Assembly (NCBI RefSeq): GCF_048541825.1
Contig: NZ_CP183332.1
Location: 3,038,001 to 3,102,000, forward strand
DNA: 64,000 bases
From: Caulobacter sp048541825
GTDB lineage: Bacteria > Pseudomonadota > Alphaproteobacteria > Caulobacterales > Caulobacteraceae
Reading direction: 5' to 3'
Positions within the stretch are counted from its first letter, which is position 1. The number at the start of each line of letters is the position of its first letter. The translations under genes were made by a program, and so were the position numbers. Under the pieces are notes generated by a model that worked only from the letters and a program-made list of their open reading frames with translations, was not told the origin of the DNA and made no database searches. This document shows positions 24,750 through 33,533 of this stretch, one piece after another.

Positions 24750-27563
24750 TCAGAAGCGATGAGTCAGGCGGATCGTCGCAAAACGCCCCACCAGATCATG
24801 ATTGTAGAGATCGACATTGGCGCTGGACCCCAGGACCCGAGGCGGGGTCTCGTCCAGCAGGTTCCTGATGTTGAGCTGCACGAAGCTGTGCGGACCAAAA
24901 TCATAGCTCAGGCTGGTGTCGAAGGTCAGGGAACTATCGACCTTGACCGTGGCAGTGGCCGGCAGGCCCACCGCAGCCAGGGTGCGGACGTCGGGGTCAT
25001 CCTTGTACTCGCTGACATAGCGCGCACCCAGTGAAGCCCGCCAGGCATCCCGCTTCCAGCGCAGCCGGGCGTTGGCCAGGACGCGAGGATAGAGGTAGTC
25101 GCCGGCCAGCTTCTCGACCACCGCGCCGCTGGACGCCTTGCGATCAAAGTCGATCAGATAGGTGGCGTCGAAGGTCAGGGTGAACTTTCCCGCTGCGCTT
25201 TCGGGCAGGTACTGGGTGTAGGAAACGTCGACGCCACTGGTCTTCTGGTAGCCCAGATTGGTGATCTGGAAGTGAGCATCGGTGACGAAGCCGTTGGTCA
25301 CCTCCAGGCCCGGCGTGCCGGTGGGAAGCAGGCCCGCCCCCGAGACGGGGAAGGCGCCGGCCAGGGCGCGACGGATGAAGTCGTCCTCGGCGATGCCGAC
25401 CAGATTCTTGTGCTCGATGTTCCAGTAGTCGAGCTTGATCTCGATATCGGCATTGGGCTGGAACAGCAGGCCGCCGCCCCAGGTGTCGGCGTTCTCGGCC
25501 TTCAGGTCGGTGTTGCCGACGTCTTCCGAGAGCAGAGACTGGCCGCTGGCCGAGGCATTGCCGTTACAGGCCGCCGGGGTCGCCTTGCAGTCGACGCGAT
25601 AGCTGGACAGCAGCACCCCCGCTCCGCTCTGGGCCAGGGACGGCGCACGGAACGAGGTCGACCAGTTGGCCCGGAAGGTCAGGAGATCGGAGGCCTTGAA
25701 CCGGGCGGAGACCTTCGGATTGAAGTCGCCGCCAAACGCGTCGTAGTGGTCATAGCGACCGGCCAGCTGCACATCGAACTGGTCGGACAAAGGCACATAG
25801 AGCTCGCCATAGACCGCCCACTGGTCACGCTCGGCCCGGGCGCTGGTCGAGGAAAAGCCCAGGATCGGCTCGGGGTTGGACGCCGTGGCGACGGCATCGC
25901 CCGATGGCGTATCGCGCAGGGTTTCCCGACGATACTCCGCTCCGAACGCCGCCTTCACCGTCCGTCCGCTCAGCGTAAAGAGGTCACCCGAGGTCGAGGC
26001 GTCCAGCGAATAGGTGCGCGAGCGCCCTTTGCGGTCGGCCGTGGTCTCCAGCAGCTTGTCCAGGCCGGCGGCCTGCGTGGTCTGGCCGCCGAAGGGATTG
26101 TACCAGAGCGTGGTCTTGCCGGCGGCCTCGCAGGTATTGCCCACATAGCTGGCGCTGGGCCGGCTGAGATTGACGTTCCACCGCTTCACGCTGGAGCCGT
26201 CGCTGCAGAGGTTGCCGAGGTTGGCGTCATAGAAGGCCTTGGACCGGATCAGGCCCGACAGGCCGCTTTGGGTCCGGTCATTGCCGCCAAACAGCAGGGC
26301 TGCGTCATAGGTCCAGCCTGTGGCGAACTTGCCCTTCAGGCCCGAGACATAGCGGAAGGAGTCGGACTCCACCTCGACCGCGCGAGGCTCGATCAGCTTG
26401 CCCCAGGCGAAGATCGGAAAGCCGTTGTAGGAGCTGAAGCGGCGGACGCGGCCTTCGGCAACGATGTCCGCCTGCAAAGCGGCCGGCCAATTGGGATTGG
26501 CCGGGTCAATCGGGGCGCGGGAGAAGTTCGCCGGCGAGCTCGTGCCGCGTGCCTCGGTGTGCTGGAACAGCAGTTCATTGTACCAGGAGACATTGTCGCT
26601 GATCGCAAAGTCGTGGGTGATCAGGCCGCCCAGGCTTGCCTGCTGATCCTGCGAGGAGACATAGCGGTTGGTGTTGACCTGGCAGTATTCACCCAGATTG
26701 CCGACCTTGAAATCGGCCGCCGCGCAGCCGCCGCTTCCGGGACCCTCGGTCTGGTCGTTGGTCATGAAATAGAGGTCGTTGAAGCTGGGATAGAACCCCT
26801 GCTGGCTGGGACGGACCGAGTCGCGCGAGGCCTCGCGGTCGCGCAGATAGAAGGCGTTGCGCTTGAAATAGTCGATGACGGCCGTGACGTGATGATCGCC
26901 AAAAGCCTTGCCGACGACGAGATTGGCGTTGAACCGGCCTTCGTCGCTGGCGGCGGTGGAGTCACCGTAAGACGCGGTGAATTCCGCCCCTTCGAAGTCC
27001 TTGCGCAGGACGTAGTTGACGACACCAGCCACGGCGTCGGCGCCGTAAAGGGCCGAGGCGCCGTTGGGCAGGACCTCAACCCGCTCCAGCGCCGCCAGCG
27101 GAATGGCGCTGGCGTCGATAAACGACTCCTGGCCTCGCGCGAAGGCGCTGACCGAGGCGCGCCGACCGTTGATCAGGGTCAGGGTCGCGCTGGTGCCCAG
27201 GCCGCGCAACGACACGCCTGACGCCCCGACGGGCGTGTCGCTGGACAAGGCACCAGCGCTGGCGGTCGAGAAGGTGCCACCCCCGCCGGCGGCGGCGGGA
27301 AGCTGCGAGAAGAGGTCGATGACCGAGGTTGCCCCGGACTCGTCGATGGTCGCCCGGTCGATCTGGTAGGCCTGAACAGCCCCCTTCAGATCCAGCCCCT
27401 GGATTCGGGTGCCCGTGACGGTGACGGCCTCGATCGTCTGGATCTCTTCGGTGACAGCAGGCGTGGCGGCGGCAGGCGCTTGCTGCGCCAGGACGGGTGT
27501 GGCCAGGCCAAGCGCCAGTATCGCCCCGAGCACATGGCCCAGGTCGTTTTGATGCGGTTTCAT
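24750..27563 (-). CDS. TonB-dependent receptor (cyanophycin/peptide locus)
   Basis: About 937 residues. A signal peptide (LGAILALGLATPVLAQQ) is followed by a TonB-box-like EAVTVTGTRIQG and a plug with VSLRGLGTSATLTLINGRR, ERVEVLPNGASALYGADAVA and GVVNYVLRKDFEGAE. Then come a long barrel with typical strands and a C-terminal HRF ending in Phe. The plug type differs from the other two receptors in the window and matches the branch that carries oligopeptides or small polymers. It heads an operon with permease, cyanophycinase and isoaspartyl peptidase. MKPHQNDL (27563) is used as start because the upstream residues lack similarity. A long leader with hairpins precedes it. Confidence 0.93.
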   Translation of the reverse strand: MKPHQNDLGHVLGAILALGLATPVLAQQAPAAATPAVTEEIQTIEAVTVTGTRIQGLDLKGAVQAYQIDRATIDESGATSVIDLFSQLPAAAGGGGTFSTASAGALSSDTPVGASGVSLRGLGTSATLTLINGRRASVSAFARGQESFIDASAIPLAALERVEVLPNGASALYGADAVAGVVNYVLRKDFEGAEFTASYGDSTAASDEGRFNANLVVGKAFGDHHVTAVIDYFKRNAFYLRDREASRDSVRPSQQGFYPSFNDLYFMTNDQTEGPGSGGCAAADFKVGNLGEYCQVNTNRYVSSQDQQASLGGLITHDFAISDNVSWYNELLFQHTEARGTSSPANFSRAPIDPANPNWPAALQADIVAEGRVRRFSSYNGFPIFAWGKLIEPRAVEVESDSFRYVSGLKGKFATGWTYDAALLFGGNDRTQSGLSGLIRSKAFYDANLGNLCSDGSSVKRWNVNLSRPSASYVGNTCEAAGKTTLWYNPFGGQTTQAAGLDKLLETTADRKGRSRTYSLDASTSGDLFTLSGRTVKAAFGAEYRRETLRDTPSGDAVATASNPEPILGFSSTSARAERDQWAVYGELYVPLSDQFDVQLAGRYDHYDAFGGDFNPKVSARFKASDLLTFRANWSTSFRAPSLAQSGAGVLLSSYRVDCKATPAACNGNASASGQSLLSEDVGNTDLKAENADTWGGGLLFQPNADIEIKLDYWNIEHKNLVGIAEDDFIRRALAGAFPVSGAGLLPTGTPGLEVTNGFVTDAHFQITNLGYQKTSGVDVSYTQYLPESAAGKFTLTFDATYLIDFDRKASSGAVVEKLAGDYLYPRVLANARLRWKRDAWRASLGARYVSEYKDDPDVRTLAAVGLPATATVKVDSSLTFDTSLSYDFGPHSFVQLNIRNLLDETPPRVLGSSANVDLYNHDLVGRFATIRLTHRF

Positions 27564-28031
27564 AGGAATACCCCCAGCCGCGCGGAACGCTCCTCCCGAG
27601 AGGCCACGCGCGGATTGATGTTCGTGATGACAGGCAGGGGTCGGGGCGCGACGCGACACGCGCATGGGCGCGCGCCGACGACGGATCAGGCCAGGACTGG
27701 CTTTGGCGACGCCTTAGGCGTCAGCGACCCGACCGCTTTACGGTCGGGGGGTCTTCACTCGTTGAACCAATCTTTCAGGTGGAACTGAACCGATCGGCGC
27801 ACGAGGACCTGATGCGAAGGTCGCATGTCTTCAACGTTCCTGTGACGCTACGACGCTACAGAATTGGTTGCCACTGACAAGCCGTGACTTCGTATCGGGC
27901 CGGACAATGTTGCAATGGACGATTGGAGGGCGCCTGCGTGGTCCACGGGCGGGCCGTTGGCTGGACTGGCTTGGTTGCCCAAGCCAGTCGCACTTTCGCC
28001 CAAGGGAGAACCCCCAAATCTTTTGGCGCGA
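27564..28031. promoter_or_regulatory. leader of cyanophycin-type operon with hairpins
   Basis: No gene is seen in these 468 bp. Two adjacent hairpins lie 145-185 nt before the receptor start: GACGCC-TTA-GGCGTC (27708-27722) and CCCGACCG-CTTTA-CGGTCGGG (27728-27748). Read on the minus strand they could form an attenuator. A separate 11-bp perfect stem with TTGC loop (27964-27989) lies 43 nt after the response-regulator stop and probably ends that transcript, although no T-run follows. Confidence 0.45.
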
Positions 28032-28457
28032 CTACAGCAGAACCACTTTTGACGACGCTATCGGCGCCACAGGCCGGGCGCGCAGCAGCCGCGCCACGCG
28101 CGCCAGAAGCAAGGCGTCGCTAAAGGGCTTGGCGAGATAGTCCCGCGCACCCAGGGCCAGCGCTTCCTTGACGTCGTCGGGCGCATTGCGGGCGGTCAGC
28201 ATCATCACCGGGATGTTGGCCACCAAGGGGCTCTTTCTGATGTGGCGGAGGACGCCAAAGCCGTCCAGGCGGGGCATGTTGACGTCCAGGATAATGGCGT
28301 CCGGACGCGTACTGTGGATGCCGTCGATGGCCTCCCATCCATCGCGCCCGAAGACCGTGTCATAGCCCGCCACGCTGAGCCGCGTGGTCAGCAGCTCCAG
28401 GAGATTGCGGTCATCTTCCGCGATGAAGATTCGCCGCCGACGCGCTTCAAGCGGCAT
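28032..28457 (-). CDS. single-domain response regulator (CheY-like)
   Basis: About 141 residues make one receiver domain: RIFIAEDDRNLLELLTTRL (acidic pair), phospho-acceptor Asp in AIILDVNMPRLDGFG, Thr in VMMLTARNAP and Lys in YLAKPFSD. No output domain follows. It starts inside the end of the upstream hybrid kinase gene (11-bp overlap), so it is the likely next step in that kinase's phosphorelay. MPLEARRRR (28457) is taken as the start; the longer frame lies within the kinase gene. Target proteins are unknown. Confidence 0.92.
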   Translation of the reverse strand: MPLEARRRRIFIAEDDRNLLELLTTRLSVAGYDTVFGRDGWEAIDGIHSTRPDAIILDVNMPRLDGFGVLRHIRKSPLVANIPVMMLTARNAPDDVKEALALGARDYLAKPFSDALLLARVARLLRARPVAPIASSKVVLL

Positions 28458-31400
28458 CTTCACCCTCCCACTCGTAAGACAGGGCGCGATTGATCTCCGT
28501 GAGCAGCGCCCGCGCATCAAGCGGCTTGGCGACCATGCCGTCAAAGACGCCTTCGGGCAGTGCGCCGCCCACATCGGCAGAGAAGGCGATGATGGGCACA
28601 TTTCCATTGAGGGCGACCTCACGGATCTGTCGGGTCGCTTCCACCCCGCCGATACCCGGCATGCGCAGATCCATCAGGATCACATCGAACGGCTCGGCGC
28701 TGGCGAGCCCGACCGCCGCCTCGCCGTCGGCCGCCTCCGTCATCTCGGCGCCAAAGACGCGCAGGACCGCGCAGACCAGATCGCGATTGACCGCACGGTC
28801 GTCGACCACCAACACGCGGCAACCCTCTGGAATGACCGCCGCCGCCTGGCCATCGGTCCCGGCTTCATCAAGCGAAACCTTCGCGGCCGGAAGCTCGAAC
28901 CAGAAGCAAGACCCTTGCCCCGCTTGGCTGGTAGCGCCGATCTGGCCGCCCATGGCGTCGACTAGCCCCTTGCAGATTGCCAAGCCCAACCCTGACCCGC
29001 CGTGCTTGCGCGTGGAAGAGCCGTCGACCTGGGAAAACCGCTTGAAAAGCTGATCCAGGCGATCGGTGGGTATGCCCGCGCCGCTGTCGGTGACGGTTAC
29101 CCGAAACAGGCCGGTTCGCGCCGTCCACTGGGCTTCCAGCTCCACGCGACCGCTGTCGGTGAACTTCACGGCGTTGCCGATCAGGTTGAGCAGGATCTGG
29201 CGGATCCGATCAGCGGCCAGAGTCAGACCCGAGGGCAGGCCATCCAAGCCGGTCATCACCAGATCCAGACCCTTTTCCTGGGCCTGGCCAGAGAAGAGGT
29301 CCATGGCGTCTTCAAGGATTTGTCGCGGGTCGCTGGGGGTGACGACGATCTCGACCTGACCAGCCTCGAGCTTGGAGAAGTCCAGGATGTCGTTGACCGT
29401 CGACATCAGCGCCTTGCCGGCGTTGGAGACGCGGTCGACGAAACGGCGCGTGGCCGGCGAGAGTTCGGGTTGATCCTCGATCAGCCGCGAGAAGCCCAGC
29501 ACGGCCGTCAAGGGCGTGCGCAGTTCGTGGCTCATGTTCGACAGAAACTCGGCCTTCACCACCGCCGCGGCTTCGGCTTCGGCACGGGCCAGTTCCAGGG
29601 CCTGCTCCAGAGCCTTGCGGCTTGTGATGTCGCGAACGACATCCTGGATTGCGGCCAGCTTGCCGGTGTCCGCGTCGAAGAACAGCTTGGGCTGACCTTC
29701 CAGCCAAACCCAATGGCCGTCCTTGTGCCGCCCGCGATACTGGAAGGGCTCGGAGATCGCGGAGGGCCCCCTGGCGATCAGCTCGGCGTAGTTTACCCTC
29801 AACAGCGGCGCATCGTCGGGGTGGGTCATGTCGATGACCCTGCGGCCGAACATCTCCTCGGGCGTGTAACCGAGGATCGGGCGGCATGCGGGCGAGACGA
29901 ACCGAATGTCGCCACTTGGGCCGAAGGCGGCGATCATGTCACTGGCGTTGTCGGCCAATAGCCGATAGCGGCTTTCGCTGGCCGCCAATTCGGCCTGGAT
30001 ACGGCGGTCGTCGGTGATGTCGCGAACCGTGCCCATGATGACAGCGGGCGCACCGTCGGACCCCGTCTCGATAATCGAGCTGCCGGAGATGTAGCGTTCC
30101 TCGCCGTCCGGACGGACGATGCGCGTGGTGACGTTGTAGTCGGCCGCTCCGGTCCTCAGGCGCTCGGCGAGCCTGGCCATGGTCCAGGCCCGTTCTTCGA
30201 GATGGATACGGTCGTTGAACATCTCGATGGCCGGGTGTTCGACGCGCTCCAGCCCATAGATTTCGAACATCTTGGCCGACACATCCAGGTCCAGGGCCTT
30301 CAGGTCGTAACGCCAGTAGCCGACGCCGCCGATATCCTCGGCCAGGCGCGCTCGCTGGGCCTGTTCGCGCGCAGCGTCGCGAGCGGTCGCCATCTCAAGT
30401 TCCAGGGCCTTGCGGTCAGAGATATCGCGCGAGACCGAGACGATTTCCTGGGGTGCACCGGACGCATCGCGCACCAGTTGAAGGTTTGACTCCACCCAGA
30501 CGTAGTGGCCCAGCTTGTGCTGCGAGCGGTGCTGCAGGGTACTCTGGGCAAGGCCACGTGACATCGCCTCGAACACCGACATCACCCGCTCACGATCATC
30601 GGGATGCAGCACCACCGGCACGGTCAGGCCTATGGTTTCCTCGACGCTGTAGCCCAGAAGCTTCTCGACGGCGGGCGAGATGAACCGGCCCCCGCCCGAG
30701 AAATCGTAGCGCGTGATGACGTCGCCAGCATGCTCGGTCACGAGCCGGTAGCGTTCTTGACGGCGTTGGAGGCTCGCGATGGTCTCGACGGTCTCGGTGA
30801 TGTCCTGGAACAGGCCGAAGATCGAGGCCGGCTTCCCGTGATCGTCCAGCTCGCACACCCCGCGCGAGATCACGTGGCGCACGGCGCCGTCGGCGCGCGT
30901 CAGTCGGAGGCGGAACTCAAAGCCCTCCCCGGTCTGGCTCGTATGGGCCAAATGGCCCATGACCATGGCGCGATCATCGGGATGATAAAAGGCCACGGCG
31001 TCGTCGAGATCGGGGTCGAAGCTTTGGCGGTCAACGCCGTGGATGGCGTAAACTGTATCGGACCAAGTTACCGTATTGGAGATCAGGTCCAGTCGCCATT
31101 GGCCCACCCCGGACATGACCTCGGCGATTTCGAGAAGGCGCTGTTTTTCGCGAGTCTGGCGGTTGGCTCGCGCCAGTTCAAACTCGTCGACGACAATGCG
31201 GGCGAGCAGTTGAAGCCGCTCCAGCTCCGCGACGCTGGGGCGCGGCCGCGGCTTGTTATCGATGACGCAGAGGGTTCCGAGATTGTGACCGTCTTTGGTG
31301 GTCAAGGTCGCCCCGGCATAGAAGCGAATATCCGGCGCGCCCGTGACCAAGGGATTGCTCGCAAAGCGGGGGTCCAGGGTGGCGTCTTCAACCACCATCA

Positions 31401-31647
31401 CCGCATCGGGACCCATGGTGACAGCGTGAGCGCAGAAGGCCTGATCGCGCGGCGTCTCCGACACCTCCAGGCCCACCTTGGCCTTGAACCACTGCCGCTC
31501 TTCATCAACCAGCGAAACCAGCGCGATGGGCGTCGCAAACAGGTTGCCGGCCAGGCCCGCCAAGCGATCGATAGCGGCGTCAGCCTCGGTGTCCAGCACC
31601 CTGTACGCCCGCAAGGCATTTAGCCTTAATAATTCGCGTTCTTCCAT
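28447..31647 (-). CDS. hybrid sensor histidine kinase (GAF-PAS x4-HK-REC)
   Basis: About 1066 residues with no membrane segment, hence cytoplasmic. Order: GAF (about 15-165), four PAS/PAC units (about 165-290, 295-415, 420-545, 550-670; each ends in a xDITxxK-like linker such as ISRDISDRKALE's type), HisKA with FLSNMSHELRTPLTAVLGF, HATPase with NLIGNAVKFTD and HGGSGLGLAICKGLVDAMGG, and a receiver with VLVVDDRAVNRDLV and VILMDLRMPGIGG. It senses unknown small molecules, light or redox. Start ATG 31647 (MEERELLRLNALRAYRVLD) is preferred over an upstream TTG. Co-transcribed with the receiver protein that follows. Confidence 0.94.
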   Translation of the reverse strand: MEERELLRLNALRAYRVLDTEADAAIDRLAGLAGNLFATPIALVSLVDEERQWFKAKVGLEVSETPRDQAFCAHAVTMGPDAVMVVEDATLDPRFASNPLVTGAPDIRFYAGATLTTKDGHNLGTLCVIDNKPRPRPSVAELERLQLLARIVVDEFELARANRQTREKQRLLEIAEVMSGVGQWRLDLISNTVTWSDTVYAIHGVDRQSFDPDLDDAVAFYHPDDRAMVMGHLAHTSQTGEGFEFRLRLTRADGAVRHVISRGVCELDDHGKPASIFGLFQDITETVETIASLQRRQERYRLVTEHAGDVITRYDFSGGGRFISPAVEKLLGYSVEETIGLTVPVVLHPDDRERVMSVFEAMSRGLAQSTLQHRSQHKLGHYVWVESNLQLVRDASGAPQEIVSVSRDISDRKALELEMATARDAAREQAQRARLAEDIGGVGYWRYDLKALDLDVSAKMFEIYGLERVEHPAIEMFNDRIHLEERAWTMARLAERLRTGAADYNVTTRIVRPDGEERYISGSSIIETGSDGAPAVIMGTVRDITDDRRIQAELAASESRYRLLADNASDMIAAFGPSGDIRFVSPACRPILGYTPEEMFGRRVIDMTHPDDAPLLRVNYAELIARGPSAISEPFQYRGRHKDGHWVWLEGQPKLFFDADTGKLAAIQDVVRDITSRKALEQALELARAEAEAAAVVKAEFLSNMSHELRTPLTAVLGFSRLIEDQPELSPATRRFVDRVSNAGKALMSTVNDILDFSKLEAGQVEIVVTPSDPRQILEDAMDLFSGQAQEKGLDLVMTGLDGLPSGLTLAADRIRQILLNLIGNAVKFTDSGRVELEAQWTARTGLFRVTVTDSGAGIPTDRLDQLFKRFSQVDGSSTRKHGGSGLGLAICKGLVDAMGGQIGATSQAGQGSCFWFELPAAKVSLDEAGTDGQAAAVIPEGCRVLVVDDRAVNRDLVCAVLRVFGAEMTEAADGEAAVGLASAEPFDVILMDLRMPGIGGVEATRQIREVALNGNVPIIAFSADVGGALPEGVFDGMVAKPLDARALLTEINRALSYEWEGEDAA

Positions 31648-32189
31648 GCTGTTCGCTCGCAATCGGCTGGCATACTTAAATGGTAAACATCATGGCAAGT
31701 CCATCTGTAGCCTAGCGGCACGGATGGGATGAGCGTTGACGCCGTTGTCGTGATTTGGGAATTGGTTATCGGCTCGCGCAAAAGCTGTCAAAATCACGGC
31801 ACCCGAAACCTCTACGAGAATTTTCTGGCGGCCAGCAGAAATTGCTCGTCTCAATTGGAGCCGTTGACGCACCATCGCTTGGTTCACTAAACAATTGTTC
31901 TACGGAAAACAAAATCAGACGCTTTTGAGCAGTCTTGCCTTTCCGGATGGTCAGCACAGTTAACGGGCTGACGGTGCGCACGCTCGACGCGGCCGGCCTG
32001 TTCCGGCGAGCGCTCGGCAAGGCCCCACCGGGCGGCGCCGGAACGGCGCGGCGCAAGAGGGCATCTCGATGCGCTACATCAGCGAGACAAGATGACAACG
32101 CCTTGGCCAAGACGATCCCCGACCGGGAATGCGCAATTGAGCCGTGTGGCGACCCCGGCTAGTCTGAGTCAAAACTTGGGGAGGTCCAC
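31648..32189. other. intergenic region, mostly without recognised content
   Basis: This 542-bp divergent gap carries the hybrid-kinase promoter side and the promoter of the small membrane protein. It is A+T-rich around 31870-31930, where AACAATTGTT (31890-31899) forms a short palindrome. The + frame at 31935-32162 has no family features. Nothing else is supported. Confidence 0.4.
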
Positions 32190-32330
32190 GTGAATCTGAA
32201 GCTGGCGATTCCGATCGTCCTGATCCTGGCGGCGACGCTCGCCTGGACGTTCGCGGCTCCCTATGTCCAGCATTGGAAGGCCCGCCGGGCGGCGGCACGG
32301 CGACGGATCGCCGAGGGCCGCCAGAAATAG
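32190..32330 (+). CDS. small single-pass membrane protein
   Basis: A GTG start preceded by GGGGAGG (32178-32184) opens a 46-codon frame. The product has one hydrophobic segment near the N-terminus (about LAIPIVLILAATLAW, TFAAPYV) followed by a strongly basic tail rich in Arg and Ala, giving an N-out/C-in helix with a cationic cytoplasmic end. It ends at TAG 32328-32330. There is no known family that I recognise. It precedes the ROK kinase gene but is separated by 190 bp with its own palindrome, so it is likely a separate transcript. Confidence 0.55.
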   Translation: MNLKLAIPIVLILAATLAWTFAAPYVQHWKARRAAARRRIAEGRQK

Positions 32331-32427
32331 GTCCTGGTTTGCAGCGCTTCCTGGCGCGCACCGCCGTCCAGAAACTCGAGCGGTCCAAACCGCCCGAACA
32401 AGCCAGATCATCGGCCGGGTAAATAAT

Positions 32428-32442
32428 AAAACAAATTGTTTT
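32428..32442. promoter_or_regulatory. putative ROK operator AAAACAAATTGTTTT
   Basis: A perfect 15-bp palindrome in a very A+T-rich stretch 95 bp before the ROK kinase start. The half AAAACAAnTTG recurs at about 38272, between the divergent ROK repressor and receptor genes. AT-rich dyads of this kind are used by NagC/XylR-type ROK repressors, one of which is encoded at 36959-38215. Confidence 0.45.
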
Positions 32443-32522
32443 TATAAATGCCTTATGATTTGTCTTGGCCAAGAATGGCTGGGGACGAGACGTTGGACGC
32501 GGAGAGCAGAGCGACGCGCGGC

Positions 32523-33476
32523 ATGCGCATTGGCGTCGATCTGGGCGGCACCAAGATCGAAGTCGCGGCGCTCGCGCCCGAAGGCGACTATGTCTCGCGT
32601 CTCCGCGCCCCGACTCCTGCCTCATATGACAGCGCTATCAGCGTCATCCGTGATTTGATTGCTCAGACGGAGACTGCCACCAACGCCCGCGGAACCGTCG
32701 GCATGGGGGCGCCCGGTTCGGTCTCGCCGACCTCTGGTCTGGTGCGCAACGCCAATACAGTCTGGCTGAACGGCCGTACGCCGGGGAAAGATCTGGAGCA
32801 GGTCCTTTCGCGCCCCGTTCGAATCGCCAACGACGCCAATTGCCTGGCCCTGTCCGAAGCCGTCGATGGGGCCGCAGCCGGATTCCGGACCGCCTTTGCG
32901 GTGATCCTGGGCACGGGCTGCGGCGGCGGGGTGGTGGTCGATCAGCGACTGGTCGAGGGCGCAAATGGCGTCGGCGGCGAGTGGGGCCACCTTCCCCTGC
33001 CCTGGCCTGCGGCCGATGAGACGCCCGGCCCCGCCTGCTGGTGCGGACGGCGCGGGTGCCTGGAGACATGGATCTCGGGCTCGGGCCTGCAGCGCGACTT
33101 TCAGACCCGCACGGGTCGCGCCCTGAAGGGCGAAGAGATCGTCAATGCTGCGGCGACCGGCGACGCCCAGGCAGTCGAAGCGCTGGATCGGCTGTTCGAG
33201 CGCCTGGGCCGGGGGCTGGCGATGATCTGCGACATTCTTGATCCCGACGTCTTCGTGTTCGGCGGCGGGCTGTCGAAGGTCGAGGCGCTCTATCAGCGCC
33301 TGCCGGACCTGATCGCGCCGCATGTATTTTCCGACCGCTGGGCCGCGAAACTGGTTCCGGCGCGCTGGGGCGACGCTTCCGGTGTGAGGGGCGCGGCGAT
33401 GCTGTGGTCCCAGCCCGATTGGCCTGCCGACGGCCTGGTCCCCGATAGCCCGAGACCGGCGTCCACAACGATCTGA
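32523..33476 (+). CDS. ROK-family sugar kinase
   Basis: About 317 residues from MRIGVDLGGTKIEVAALAP (phosphate loop). Other ROK signatures are GMGAPGSVSP, RIANDANCLALSEA, VILGTGCGGGVVVDQ, GGEWGHLPLPWP (catalytic/sugar-binding GxxGH region) and the zinc motif CWCGRRGCLETW (CxCGxxGCxE). It phosphorylates a hexose such as glucose, mannose, fructose or a hexosamine in the cytoplasm; the exact sugar cannot be read from the motifs. ATG 32478 would add 15 residues and is an alternative start. The GH2 gene follows by 57 bp in the same direction, so sugar released by that enzyme is the likely substrate. Confidence 0.92.
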   Translation: MRIGVDLGGTKIEVAALAPEGDYVSRLRAPTPASYDSAISVIRDLIAQTETATNARGTVGMGAPGSVSPTSGLVRNANTVWLNGRTPGKDLEQVLSRPVRIANDANCLALSEAVDGAAAGFRTAFAVILGTGCGGGVVVDQRLVEGANGVGGEWGHLPLPWPAADETPGPACWCGRRGCLETWISGSGLQRDFQTRTGRALKGEEIVNAAATGDAQAVEALDRLFERLGRGLAMICDILDPDVFVFGGGLSKVEALYQRLPDLIAPHVFSDRWAAKLVPARWGDASGVRGAAMLWSQPDWPADGLVPDSPRPASTTI

Positions 33477-33533
33477 ACAAAAAATGCAGCCGGACGGTCA
33501 CGTCACCGTCGGTGCAAGGAGGAGGAAACGATC

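Noticed and set aside
31890..31899. AACAATTGTT palindrome
   Set aside because: Resembles the ROK-type palindrome at 32428 but has a different centre spacing and lies 300 bp before the next + gene start; left as chance.
31935..32162. 75-codon + frame in the gap before the small membrane protein
   Set aside because: No ribosome site, no domain, high Arg content as in random GC-rich frames.
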